This document shows, piece after piece, positions 46,086 through 54,280 of a stretch of 64,000 nucleotides of DNA (its first letter is position 1; each line of letters opens with the position of its first letter). Source of the DNA: Bacteroidota bacterium (lineage in GTDB: Bacteria; Bacteroidota; Bacteroidia; Chitinophagales; Chitinophagaceae); the NCBI GenBank assembly GCA_026391455.1, contig JAPLEH010000021.1, forward strand, positions 1-64,000, given 5' to 3'. The notes under the pieces are model-generated. The model worked only from the letters and a program-made list of their open reading frames with translations. It searched no databases and had not been told where the DNA came from. The translations under genes and the position numbers were made by a program.

Positions 46086-46441
46086 TATACTTCTTTTTTG
46101 AAGGAAGCCACTTTTGTTTCCTGTGTCTGACGGATCGTATACTCCACCGTTACATAGAGAGAGGAATCTTCACTGTTCACATCCACGGTATTCACTTCGA
46201 TGAGGTCTCCCAACCATTGCTGCAAAGCCCCTTGTACCAGGAATTGTGTGGTGGCAGCCAACTCCATACTGTTTGGCTGAAATACCAGTTGCATCAACCC
46301 GCTTCCAAATGTGGGGCGATTGACACGCTCACCGGGAGAAGTGAATAATACCTGTTCGATCAAATCCGTGATATGCCGTTCCTGATCACATTGTGCAGTC
46401 CGGCCCTTATGATCTACCTGATAAGGAAAGCGAATATTCAT
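46085..46441 (-). CDS. GPW/gp25 family baseplate protein (Pvc9)
   Basis: This 118-aa protein carries the gp25 signature: HITDLIEQVLFTSPGERV, NRPTFGSGLMQLVFQPN and the ETK/VEYTI end. gp25-type proteins sit at the base of the sheath and start its assembly on the wedge. Only one copy is present. It lies 141 bases downstream of the PAAR-like gene, with 8-bp tandem repeats in the gap, and just before the 821-aa gp6-like gene. Length is as expected. Confidence 0.9.
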   Translation of the reverse strand: MNIRFPYQVDHKGRTAQCDQERHITDLIEQVLFTSPGERVNRPTFGSGLMQLVFQPNSMELAATTQFLVQGALQQWLGDLIEVNTVDVNSEDSSLYVTVEYTIRQTQETKVASFKKEV

Positions 46442-46507
46442 GAAGAAATTAATTTAGTGATATTGTATACCGAGAATAAAATCAATCAACCACCTTTATT
46501 GCATTCT

Positions 46508-46579
46508 TTCCGACTTCCGGTCTTTCTGACTTTCTGACTTTCCGACTTTCCAACTTTCCAACTTCCGGTCTTCCCGACT
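46508..46579. repeat. 8-bp tandem repeats (GACTTTCC type)
   Basis: About nine units of the form GACTTTCT, GACTTTCC and AACTTTCC follow one another in the gap between the PAAR-like and gp25 genes. The array lies inside the eCIS operon and is unlikely to be coding. Confidence 0.8.
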
Positions 46580-46582
46580 TCA

Positions 46583-46906
46583 TCACATTCCTGTCACTCT
46601 CGTTTGTGTAACTGTAATCATCAGCGGTGTACCATTCGGTGCGCAGATCGCCTGACTGTCGAGCAGCAAAACGGGCAACCCATTCGAAAGTACGCGCGTT
46701 GCCCCGGTGACCCAGGTAGCCGTTACACAGGGTAAGGGATTACCAGCCGGTGTAAGAAATGGACAACCCGCCAACATATAAGGCATGGGCTGTAGTACAA
46801 TCGGCTGCCCGCTTACTAATACCCTCGGATTAGGTGAAGTGGGTTGCGCTTGACCCGCATGCGCACACAATACAGTAGCACCAAAATGCAATAGAAAACC
46901 AGGCAT
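46583..46906 (-). CDS. PAAR-like spike-tip protein (Pvc10 position)
   Basis: The 107-aa protein (MPGFLLHFGATVLCAHAGQA) has paired cysteines and repeating short strands (VLVSGQPIVLQP, CPFLTPAGNPLPCVTATW, VLSNGLPVLLLDSQAICAPN). This fits the PAAR-like tip proteins, which cap the spike with a sharp, often metal-holding, cone. It sits between the spike gene and gp25, exactly where Pvc10/Afp10 lies. The PAAR consensus is loose, so the assignment rests on context and the strand pattern. Confidence 0.72.
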   Translation of the reverse strand: MPGFLLHFGATVLCAHAGQAQPTSPNPRVLVSGQPIVLQPMPYMLAGCPFLTPAGNPLPCVTATWVTGATRVLSNGLPVLLLDSQAICAPNGTPLMITVTQTRVTGM

Positions 46907-46910
46907 AGTT

Positions 46911-46976
46911 ATGTTAGATGATAGATGTACGATTTTAGATGTACGATGTTAGATGTATGATGTATGATGTACGATA
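46911..46976. repeat. short tandem repeats (GATGTAC/GATGTTA type)
   Basis: Units of 7-8 bases such as TAGATGTACGAT and GATGTATGAT repeat just upstream of the PAAR-like gene start. A second cluster with AATTCT-type units lies at 47051-47094. Together they fill the 184-base gap between the spike gene (stop at 47091) and the PAAR-like gene. Confidence 0.75.
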
Positions 46977-47050
46977 AATGAAGTGTTTGAGTTCTTTTTA
47001 CGATATGGCTGCTCCCCTCAAGTATTTGCTCTCCATCCATCACCATTCCA

Positions 47051-47094
47051 CATTCATAATTCTGAATTCTTAATTCTGAATCCTACATTCTTAA
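47051..47094. repeat. short tandem repeats (ATTCTGA/ATTCTTA type)
   Basis: Seven-base units ATTCTGA, ATTCTTA, ATTCTGA and ATTCTTA occur just at and before the end of the spike gene. The last bases overlap its stop codon. Confidence 0.65.
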
Positions 47095-47606
47095 ATCACG
47101 GTCAATGCACCATTATTGATAGTTACGGTCGGTCCTACCATCGTGAGCATTGCCCCCTTGCCATTTTGAATATAGATACCCGTATCATTCACAATGATGG
47201 AGGCACCAGTGAGGCTTTTCAGCATAATCCCTCCTGTGGGTCCCGGCAGATCGCTGATAGCAATGCTGTTTTGTCCAAGCGTTTGTAATACGATGCTGGG
47301 CGATACTGGCAACCCTGCTTTTGCCAATGGGGGAATATCGGCTGCAGTACCCCAGCGGCATCCTACCCATATCGGGTGATCGGGGTCGCCGTTCTCATAT
47401 TCCACCCATACACCCGCACCGATCGGTGGTAATACATACATGCCCATTGGCGGACCCGTAGGGCCGGCCAACGGCACACATGCTTCGGCCCAGGTGGAAG
47501 GTATCATTCCTGTTACATCGGGTACCATCAGCATGAGCCGTCCCCGCATTTCAGGGTCAATATTGTTGATAACCGTACCCCTGTATTTACCAAAATAAGT
47601 CGCCAT
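47091..47606 (-). CDS. spike protein (gp5/gpV/VgrG beta-helix-like; Pvc8 C-terminal equivalent)
   Basis: The 171-aa product begins YRGTVINNIDPEMRGRLMLM and continues IGAGVWVEYENGDPDHPIWVG, the OB-fold signature of gpV/VgrG-type spikes. The C-terminal 60 aa has short repeating strands (IVLQTLGQNSIAISD, GIMLKSLTGASIIVNDTG, GPTVTINNGAL) expected of the trimeric beta-helix needle. It carries no catalytic site. The hub is on a separate upstream gene with a one-base gap, so the Afp8/Pvc8 protein is split into two here. Confidence 0.85.
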   Translation of the reverse strand: MATYFGKYRGTVINNIDPEMRGRLMLMVPDVTGMIPSTWAEACVPLAGPTGPPMGMYVLPPIGAGVWVEYENGDPDHPIWVGCRWGTAADIPPLAKAGLPVSPSIVLQTLGQNSIAISDLPGPTGGIMLKSLTGASIIVNDTGIYIQNGKGAMLTMVGPTVTINNGALTVI

Positions 47607-47607
47607 A

Positions 47608-48747
47608 TTATATTCTTACAAATGAAGTATCCGAAACTATACCGTCGCGTGACAAGGTGAAACTTTGTTTATACTCACCGGGCTTAATATTATGCGTTAC
47701 ACTATCTACATAATACATACCGTCGTAGGCGATTCCTCCTCCCCTTACTCCCACCCTCATGCCTGCACGAAGTATGCCTTTATACCGGAGCACATCCAAT
47801 GAGCCATTCCCTTTTACGGCTAATGGATTTTTACTGCTGCTCATGATATCACCCATTATTTTTTGCAAGGCCGCATCCGGTTTTTCTTTTGAAAACTCTC
47901 CGGCAAAACCGGCTTTCCAAATAGGTTGTGTAGATCGCAATCCCATAGGAGGCTTCAGCACATTCACATTCGGTACTGGTATAGGTATGGTAATTTTTTT
48001 TGTAATGGGATCGAAAATGGTATAGACCCGGATCTTTTTAGCCAACCCATCCATGGTAAAACTCAAAGCATCCACATTTGTATGTGCATCCATGTTTACA
48101 GATAGCGCTGCCTGTGGTATGGGAAGATTGATCTCCGGTCCGAAATAGGCGATACTTTGTCCAACCGAAGGACCGGGAATGATATAAAATACATTTCCAC
48201 AATTCTGAGCGAGCGACTTCAGATAAGCCAGTGGCGTTTGTTTATTAATGCTATTCCATTTATCCGTGGGTGAAAGTATCGGAGAAATGGGTGATGGTAT
48301 TACCACCGGTACCACACCAAGAAACGAGAAGGGTGCTAACACGGTGTACACTTTAGCAATATCGGGCATGGCAGGCAGTGGAATGATGAGTTCAAATAGA
48401 TCCATGGCCACCGATATATCCTCACCTGTTATGGTAAGTGTGGATTTACCAGGCTCTGAGGAAGGACTCAATTGATGATTGGTTACAAAACCATCCATCA
48501 GTACAGTTGGCGATCCCTGCACCGTTGCGATGATGATCACACGGGTGGTAATCGGATCAAAATAACCTGCCGGCAACATGTTATTGAGGAGGGCAGAATC
48601 CTTTCCAACACTGAATGAAATCTGGAAACCACTTCTTTCTTTACTGTTTGTAACCTGTATTCCTGTCAAGGCATCCATTACCACTTTGGGCGCATTAACC
48701 GGTACTGCCGGACCGATCATTAACGTAAGATAAACGCCTTTAAGCAT
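47608..48747 (-). CDS. baseplate hub protein (gp27/gpD-like; Pvc8 N-terminal equivalent)
   Basis: The 379-aa protein resembles phage late-control protein D/gp27 hubs. It has VTNSKERSGFQISFSVGKDS, VFVTNHQLSPSSE-like VTNHQLSPSSEPGKSTLTIT, PLAYLKSLAQNCGNVFYIIP and a C-terminal MRVGVRGGGIAYDGMYYVDS that contacts the spike. The hub joins tube and spike. It overlaps the LysM-type gene by eight bases and is followed at once by the spike gene. Length and order fit. Confidence 0.8.
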   Translation of the reverse strand: MLKGVYLTLMIGPAVPVNAPKVVMDALTGIQVTNSKERSGFQISFSVGKDSALLNNMLPAGYFDPITTRVIIIATVQGSPTVLMDGFVTNHQLSPSSEPGKSTLTITGEDISVAMDLFELIIPLPAMPDIAKVYTVLAPFSFLGVVPVVIPSPISPILSPTDKWNSINKQTPLAYLKSLAQNCGNVFYIIPGPSVGQSIAYFGPEINLPIPQAALSVNMDAHTNVDALSFTMDGLAKKIRVYTIFDPITKKITIPIPVPNVNVLKPPMGLRSTQPIWKAGFAGEFSKEKPDAALQKIMGDIMSSSKNPLAVKGNGSLDVLRYKGILRAGMRVGVRGGGIAYDGMYYVDSVTHNIKPGEYKQSFTLSRDGIVSDTSFVRI

Positions 48748-49102
48748 TGGAATTTCCGGCTATGCCTTCTGGTAAAGTAATATTGATAACAATGCCTGGT
48801 TCTTCTGTTAAACTATCCGGCTCCATGACGTTATTCGCATCGCATACTTGCCAGAATCGTTCCGGGTCACCATAATATTGTGCTGTGATATTATCCAGCC
48901 GCTCACCTTCACGCACCGTATGTTGTTGCAAAATAAAGAACCGGTCAGCCCCCGGTACAAACCTTCTTTTCAGATATACAATCGGCTCACCGTTTTTATC
49001 ATTAATAGTAGTGGTAGCAATTGGATAATACCGGCTGGTGGATGCAAAAGCACTGGTCTTTAATCCCGTTTGCTGTAAAATTGCCTGTGATATATCTGTC
49101 AT
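48740..49102 (-). CDS. LysM-domain/tail protein X-like baseplate protein
   Basis: The 120-aa protein ends in a LysM-like motif: HTVREGERLDNITAQYYGDP, FWQVCDANNVMEPDSL and INITLPEG. LysM or tail protein X domains are standard in the small hub-associated proteins of eCIS (gp53-like). It overlaps both neighbours by 4-8 bases and is required in the central baseplate next to the Pvc7-like protein. N-terminal 50 aa is specific to this group. Confidence 0.8.
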   Translation of the reverse strand: MTDISQAILQQTGLKTSAFASTSRYYPIATTTINDKNGEPIVYLKRRFVPGADRFFILQQHTVREGERLDNITAQYYGDPERFWQVCDANNVMEPDSLTEEPGIVINITLPEGIAGNSNA

Positions 49103-49755
49103 GATATTGATTTTATGCCAAGATTATTCAGGGTTCCGCCTTTGAACATTTTAGCAAGTTTTTCTTTATTCTGATGATAACTCATATAGAGACTGCCCCC
49201 TTTATGATCGAATCCGAGATCATCCACACTCAACACCCGCATACCCAGACTCACCTTTGCCCGCAACGGATTGAGGTTTACATCAAACGCCTCTTCCGTA
49301 ACACTGAATTCAGTAATCCGTACCGGAATAATGCGATTCTTACTCCAGATAAAAAGCGTTAAGGATGTCTCCGAAGGACTGATTTCCAACGACCCGGACA
49401 TAGCACGTATATTATTGGCCATCAAACTGGCGCTGGTAGGATAGATCAATGTTTCAATCACAGCCAGTTGTGGTTGAATACCGGCTTCCGCTGCGGTGCT
49501 GTCACCATTTTCCATTTGATCGGTGGCGTCAATCTCCGCTTCTAATTTTATGGTTTCAACCGGTGGACCCGCCAGCCGGAGTGGCTCCGAACGCTGACCT
49601 CCTCCTTCGCCTCCGGCACCATGCACCTGGAGTGAGCGGCTGATCGTATCCGGATTATATTGCAGGGAAATAATCTTTTCCACTGCAGCCGTATCCGGAT
49701 TGATCACAACGATCCCTCCTTTTACCAATTGGGGCGAACCGGGAAATGATGACAT
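49099..49755 (-). CDS. eCIS tail/baseplate protein, Pvc7-like
   Basis: From the ATG at 49755 the protein is 218 aa (MSSFPGSPQLVKGGIVVINP). Upstream residues in a longer frame to 49857 look unlike a protein start and are not used. Characteristic stretches are IISLQYNPDTISRSLQV, RLAGPPVETIKLEAEIDATD, QPQLAVIETLIYPTSAS and RITEFSVTEEAFDVNLNPLR. This matches the Pvc7/Afp7 component that surrounds the hub. It is followed by the LysM gene with a four-base overlap. The gap of 130 bases to the next upstream gene shows no feature. Confidence 0.78.
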   Translation of the reverse strand: MSSFPGSPQLVKGGIVVINPDTAAVEKIISLQYNPDTISRSLQVHGAGGEGGGQRSEPLRLAGPPVETIKLEAEIDATDQMENGDSTAAEAGIQPQLAVIETLIYPTSASLMANNIRAMSGSLEISPSETSLTLFIWSKNRIIPVRITEFSVTEEAFDVNLNPLRAKVSLGMRVLSVDDLGFDHKGGSLYMSYHQNKEKLAKMFKGGTLNNLGIKSIS

Positions 49756-49885
49756 ATAGCGAAGAGTTAAAATGAATAATTGAAAAAAACCGTTACTGAA
49801 TAACCTCGCTGAGATAACGCAAAACGGTATTGAATCGAAGTGAAAATTATTATACACTTATTCTTCGTGTAACATGATGTTCATT

Positions 49886-50137
49886 TCACCATTTATCGAA
49901 TACCGTGCCTGCTATCTGGTTTCCTGTATCCGGAGCATTTATGTTTTCACCCATGGTAAAAGCACCTGCTTTCATAAAGGGTATGGATACCCCGGATTGA
50001 AAAGAGGCTGGCAAACCTCTTTCAGTTAGTAAACGGGTAAGCTCGGTCTGTACGGCATCCGCAATCGCATACCGGTCAGGTGATGCAAACCCGTTTAATG
50101 TGAGTGATTCAATATGTATTTCTACAATTTGTTTCAT
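49886..50137 (-). CDS. small eCIS-locus protein, function unknown
   Basis: The 83-aa product (MKQIVEIHIESLTLNGFASP) has a short beta-strand start and a helical YAIADAVQTELTRLLTERG. Proteins of similar size follow the AAA+ ATPase gene in many eCIS loci. The start overlaps the ATPase stop by four bases, which supports it as a real gene. No motif allows a function to be given; a structural or chaperone role is guessed from position. Confidence 0.6.
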   Translation of the reverse strand: MKQIVEIHIESLTLNGFASPDRYAIADAVQTELTRLLTERGLPASFQSGVSIPFMKAGAFTMGENINAPDTGNQIAGTVFDKW

Positions 50138-52137
50138 TGCCAGAGGCGCAGGTCTGCGCTGTTAAATGCTTTATCCGTTTTTTCGTATTCCGAACGCGCG
50201 GCCCGGAATATATGGGCCATTTGCACCGGACTATCTTCATCCGCAGCAAAGAAAGCGGCATTCATGGCTATGTTGCGGATGCTGCCACCGGCTATGGTCA
50301 GTTTGGAAAGCTTTTCCATATCCAACCCGTGCCGGGGAGTTTTTGCCGGAAATACTTTACTCCATATCTCGGCACGTTGTACTGCATCCGGGAAAGGAAA
50401 TTGAATAATAAAACGTATCCTCCTGGTAAAAGCCTTGTCCAGTGCGTGTTTCATGTTGGAAGTGAGAATCGCTAATCCACGGTAAGCTTCCATTCGTTGC
50501 AATAAATAACTTACTTCAATATTACTGTACCGGTCATGACTATCTTTTACATCGCTTCGTTTGCCAAACAGTGCATCGGCCTCATCGAACAATAATATAG
50601 CACCGCCCTCTTCGGCTGCATCGAATATTTTTTTGAGATTCTTCTCTGTTTCGCCAATGTATTTATTCACCACTTTACTCAAATCGATCCGGTAAAGATC
50701 CAGCCCCAGTTCGTTGGCCAATACTTCCGCCGCCATCGTTTTACCGGTTCCACTCTCACCGGCGAAGAGGGTACTGATACCCAACCCGCGACTGCTTTTT
50801 CCGGCAAAGCCCCATGTATGATACACTTTGTTTCGATGCCGCACCTGCACGGCAATCTCCTGCAGCATATTTCGCTGCGCATCCGGTAATACGATATCAT
50901 CCCAGCCCGCTTCCGGAATAATGCGTTGTGCCAGCTCATCTACCTGTGGTCTTGTATGCTTGCAGCAGGCTGTCCAGATTTTCTTTTGACATTCCTTCTC
51001 AGAAAGATTGTAACCGTTTATTTCATATAAATAATCAGTTGCTGCTTTTTGTATAATATCCGCACTCAGGTCAAATTGCGATACCACTTCACTGATCAGC
51101 CCCCGTGTCATGCCGTTGGTTCCCTGTGTGATGGTTTCCCATAGCAGTGCCTGTTCGTCTGGTAGTGGTTTGGCAATGTCAAACATTACCTTACCCCGCT
51201 TCAGCTCAGGGGTCCATTGATCGCTGATCAGAAAGATCAAACCCTGTACCTGCTCCATAAAAACGGTAACTGCATTAATACGGGGTTTATCGTTCATATC
51301 CATATCGCTACATTCGATCAGGAGCATAAATCCCTGTAATGTGGCTTCACGACTCCACAACCGAGCCAGTTCAGCAGCCTCTTTGGAAGAAGCCGGCAAC
51401 CCATAAAAATTAGTACGATATAAGATGTTACCTGCACCGGTACAAACTTTAGAAGCTACCATTTTTTTTCCCATCAGATCGGGACCGGAGAGATGTATGA
51501 CCGGGTAGGTGCTGTTTTCTTTGTCATGCCCCGCAATGGTGCGCACGATAGACTCAGCTACTGCCTGTTGCGAGGAAACGAGTACCGATACTTCGTTTGT
51601 CTCGGATGCTATCTCCCGTATTTTTTCATGCACAAAAGAAAGGCCTGTTAAATAATGCAGGAGGTATTCATCAATTTTAAGAGGACTTCTGGTGATCAGT
51701 GCTTGCTTAGTTACTTCTATAAGTCGCCAAAAACGAAGGGGCGCATCCGGAGAAAGCGCTGACCAATGTGCATCCGGCAATACTCCAAGCAGCGAACCAA
51801 ATGAAGGTGAAGACAAGTTGGTGTTACCTGTTGCAACTAACAGTTTGTCATGCAATGCGGAATTAAGTTCCGGCAATGCACAGTAAAGAATAATGTTTTT
51901 CTCAAACGATGATAAACCAAATAGCCGCACCAGATTTTCGATGGCGGGCGGTACTTTCATGGATGCAGCAATCTCATCCAAATCAGATTTTATGGCCTTT
52001 ATTCCCGCTGCGGCTTTTTCTTTCTCTGCTGGTTCATAATGGGTCGCATGCAGCATAAGTTCACTGTAAAGCAGTTCAATACTTCCGGAAAGGTATCGCT
52101 GATTCGCTTCAAGCCAGGCATTGCTATGATTGCTCAT
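50134..52137 (-). CDS. AAA+ ATPase (Pvc15/Afp15)
   Basis: The 667-aa protein has a helical N-terminal part and one classical AAA+ module in the C-terminal half: Walker A GESGTGKT (about 457), Walker B ILLFDEADALFG (about 513-524), sensor 1 LAILTSN and an arginine-finger region FTRRIRFIIQFPFPD. An upstream portion (about 205-380) has a second, degenerate nucleotide-binding-like half. Pvc15 is a hallmark of eCIS loci. It separates them from T6SS ClpV and from phage tails and is thought to help assembly or cargo handling. It overlaps the Pvc16 gene and the next gene by four bases each. Confidence 0.92.
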   Translation of the reverse strand: MSNHSNAWLEANQRYLSGSIELLYSELMLHATHYEPAEKEKAAAGIKAIKSDLDEIAASMKVPPAIENLVRLFGLSSFEKNIILYCALPELNSALHDKLLVATGNTNLSSPSFGSLLGVLPDAHWSALSPDAPLRFWRLIEVTKQALITRSPLKIDEYLLHYLTGLSFVHEKIREIASETNEVSVLVSSQQAVAESIVRTIAGHDKENSTYPVIHLSGPDLMGKKMVASKVCTGAGNILYRTNFYGLPASSKEAAELARLWSREATLQGFMLLIECSDMDMNDKPRINAVTVFMEQVQGLIFLISDQWTPELKRGKVMFDIAKPLPDEQALLWETITQGTNGMTRGLISEVVSQFDLSADIIQKAATDYLYEINGYNLSEKECQKKIWTACCKHTRPQVDELAQRIIPEAGWDDIVLPDAQRNMLQEIAVQVRHRNKVYHTWGFAGKSSRGLGISTLFAGESGTGKTMAAEVLANELGLDLYRIDLSKVVNKYIGETEKNLKKIFDAAEEGGAILLFDEADALFGKRSDVKDSHDRYSNIEVSYLLQRMEAYRGLAILTSNMKHALDKAFTRRIRFIIQFPFPDAVQRAEIWSKVFPAKTPRHGLDMEKLSKLTIAGGSIRNIAMNAAFFAADEDSPVQMAHIFRAARSEYEKTDKAFNSADLRLWQ

Positions 52138-53483
52138 GGGATGATAACTGCAGGTAAATGATATTCCCCTTGTGGATTACTCTCCAGAGGACTTTCAGCA
52201 CCGTCTACCTGTATCCGCAACAGGTAAGCAGCACTCTTTACATTGGTGAGTGTGAAAACAATATCTTCCATGGGTTGCGGCGGACTCGCAAAGGGAGGTA
52301 ATACAAAACTGTATGCCTTTGCATTACTATTATTGGTTTTTTCGTTCATGAACAAAGCCACCCGTTGTCCCGGCCGAATGGCGGGATTCACTTTCAACGT
52401 GAGACTGAGCGACCCGGCTGGAATACCAGGGCCAGACACAGCAACGGGTATACCCACATTTACAATTAGAGGCGACAAAACAAAAGGTGAAGCTGTTGAC
52501 ATCACACCGGTATGTGCTACAGGCGGGCTTCCCATCAATGTTTGATGCACTACTTGCACTTCATGAATGCCGGCTTGTAAACCAGTTACAGCATCATCCG
52601 GCAATTGAAAAGACACCTGTTTATCTTCCGCTGATATCGCTCCGCTAAATGCTTCTCCATCGATTAGAATGGAAACATTTTCACTATAAAACTGGTATCC
52701 TTTCAGCAGCAGCGAATAACCGGGTAATATCTTTTGATTGTCTGAAACCGGATCGTTGTTTGTTTTTTGGGAGGCAATACTTTCGATCACCGGTTGTTTG
52801 AATGGAAGTGCATAAATATTTCGTTCGCGTACTGGTAATGCTGGCTTGGTAGACTTCGTGCTTTCAATTAATACCACCGTTACTTTATAAGCTGCAGTAG
52901 GCCGGTATTTAGCGCCAAACGCAGTCCAGAGTTTAGATATATCCTCGAATGTCAACACTTCCGGCGATATCTTTATTTGTTCCACCTGTTCAGCCAAAGC
53001 AGAACCGGATAATAATTTCAATGAATCAGGCAATGCGGTAACAGGAGGATTTGTGGTACCACTTAGAATGGGTGTAGGGGCAGCAATCGCAGTACGTATT
53101 GCATCACGGCCAAGTACCGGAATTTCGTGCAGCAATTGCATACCGTATCCTAATAATATATCGGTGTGTAATTCCGCAGCACCATACGCCGTTAGCAGGT
53201 AATGCAGGTCCAATGCCAAAGACGGATTGGTTACCCGTTCTCCTTTTTGATTTACGGATGGCAGGAATGCATTTCGCCAGCCCTGGTTATAAGTGGCCTG
53301 GTACATGAACAGGTTCAACTGACTGGCCTCACTGTCTTTTGCGGTGTCAATCTTATCCGGCGGCCAGGATGTAACGATCACGTTTCCACCGGTGGCGCCC
53401 GTCACATCATGATCGATGAGCCCATTATTCAGCAGGTCTTTCAACACTTGTGTTACAGAAGCTATGCGCAGGGCCGTGCTCAT
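52134..53483 (-). CDS. tail terminator/cap protein with DUF4255 domain (Pvc16)
   Basis: The 449-aa protein starts with the DUF4255/Pvc16 N-terminal domain: SVTQVLKDLLNNGLIDHDVT, LNLFMYQATYNQGWRNAFLP, LALDLHYLLTAYG and DILLGYGMQLLHEIPVLGRD. This domain caps the tube and sheath. The C-terminal 240 aa contains two Ig-like beta sandwiches (GYSLLLKGYQFYSENVSILI, LIVNVGIPVAVSGPGIPAGS). Such extensions are frequent in Bacteroidota homologs. It is translationally coupled to both neighbours by ATGA overlaps. Confidence 0.88.
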   Translation of the reverse strand: MSTALRIASVTQVLKDLLNNGLIDHDVTGATGGNVIVTSWPPDKIDTAKDSEASQLNLFMYQATYNQGWRNAFLPSVNQKGERVTNPSLALDLHYLLTAYGAAELHTDILLGYGMQLLHEIPVLGRDAIRTAIAAPTPILSGTTNPPVTALPDSLKLLSGSALAEQVEQIKISPEVLTFEDISKLWTAFGAKYRPTAAYKVTVVLIESTKSTKPALPVRERNIYALPFKQPVIESIASQKTNNDPVSDNQKILPGYSLLLKGYQFYSENVSILIDGEAFSGAISAEDKQVSFQLPDDAVTGLQAGIHEVQVVHQTLMGSPPVAHTGVMSTASPFVLSPLIVNVGIPVAVSGPGIPAGSLSLTLKVNPAIRPGQRVALFMNEKTNNSNAKAYSFVLPPFASPPQPMEDIVFTLTNVKSAAYLLRIQVDGAESPLESNPQGEYHLPAVIIP

Positions 53484-54280
53484 TTAACGGAATTATTACG
53501 TTTAGTTAAATACTCTTCTAATGTCATATGCGGTGTTGCCGATGTACTGCGTTGCTTTTTTATTGACGCAGGAGGTGCCATGGCTTTTACTTCTATTCGC
53601 CCGATCGATACTTTGATAACGGTGGTACTCTCCTGCGATGCCATTGGAATGGCAACCGGTAATACAGGCTCATGAGATAATGCCATTACAGGCAACACAA
53701 ATGGTGATGGGTTTTTGCTATCCGTAATCAGTTTACCCTGTTTCAACCCACTCTCCTGATCAATCCGTATAGGAATATTGGGTTGTACAGGATCAGTTTC
53801 GGTCTTCTCATCATTGTATACCGGTGCTGTCATGTTTTCCTTATGAATAACGGTTTCAATCCTGGATGGAGTGGCGGGTATTGTATAATATTCAGCATTC
53901 ACCGGGTAATAATTGTGCTGCACCTGTTCCTGTTGAATGATAGTATTGATTACTTCCGGCATCTCCTTAGTATTCTCATTGGGGGATAGAACAAATGGAG
54001 ATGGAGCTAACGGTTCATAATTGGAGTCAATGGGAATTGTATTCCACTCATCTGGTTTGTGTTTGTATTCTGTATTTACCGGTATGGCATTAGGTGGTCG
54101 CCATTCATTGACAGGCCGGGTTGCCGTATTTTCTGTTAAATAACCGGTATCATTCATCGTCGGTGAGCTATCAACAGAAGTGGTGGCAGTTGCGCCTTCA
54201 AACAGACCCGGCAAACGCGGTGCTATTACGGGTGCTGGTTCCGTATGCCGTTGAATAATCTGGTTGATGAATCCGGTCAT
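53480..54280 (-). CDS. eCIS-conserved disordered protein with IGRIEV C-terminal motif
   Basis: From the ATG at 54280 the protein is 266 aa (MTGFINQIIQRHTEPAPVIA). An N-terminal segment (PVIAPRLPGLFEG) and a C-terminal one (VIKVSIGRIEVKAMAPP, then TLEEYLTKR) are typical of an uncharacterised family present in most eCIS loci. The long middle is rich in Pro, Asn and Thr and seems disordered. The preferred start overlaps the upstream stop (ATGA at 54277-54280), whereas a longer frame to 54349 would overlap by 73 bases. Roles as assembly factor or length ruler have not been shown. It is coupled to the Pvc16 gene. Confidence 0.68.
   Translation of the reverse strand: MTGFINQIIQRHTEPAPVIAPRLPGLFEGATATTSVDSSPTMNDTGYLTENTATRPVNEWRPPNAIPVNTEYKHKPDEWNTIPIDSNYEPLAPSPFVLSPNENTKEMPEVINTIIQQEQVQHNYYPVNAEYYTIPATPSRIETVIHKENMTAPVYNDEKTETDPVQPNIPIRIDQESGLKQGKLITDSKNPSPFVLPVMALSHEPVLPVAIPMASQESTTVIKVSIGRIEVKAMAPPASIKKQRSTSATPHMTLEEYLTKRNNSVK

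Noticed and set aside
49756-49857. N-terminal extension of the Pvc7-like gene
   Set aside because: The extra 34 residues are rich in Phe and Cys and unlike Pvc7 starts. The internal ATG gives the usual short N-terminus.
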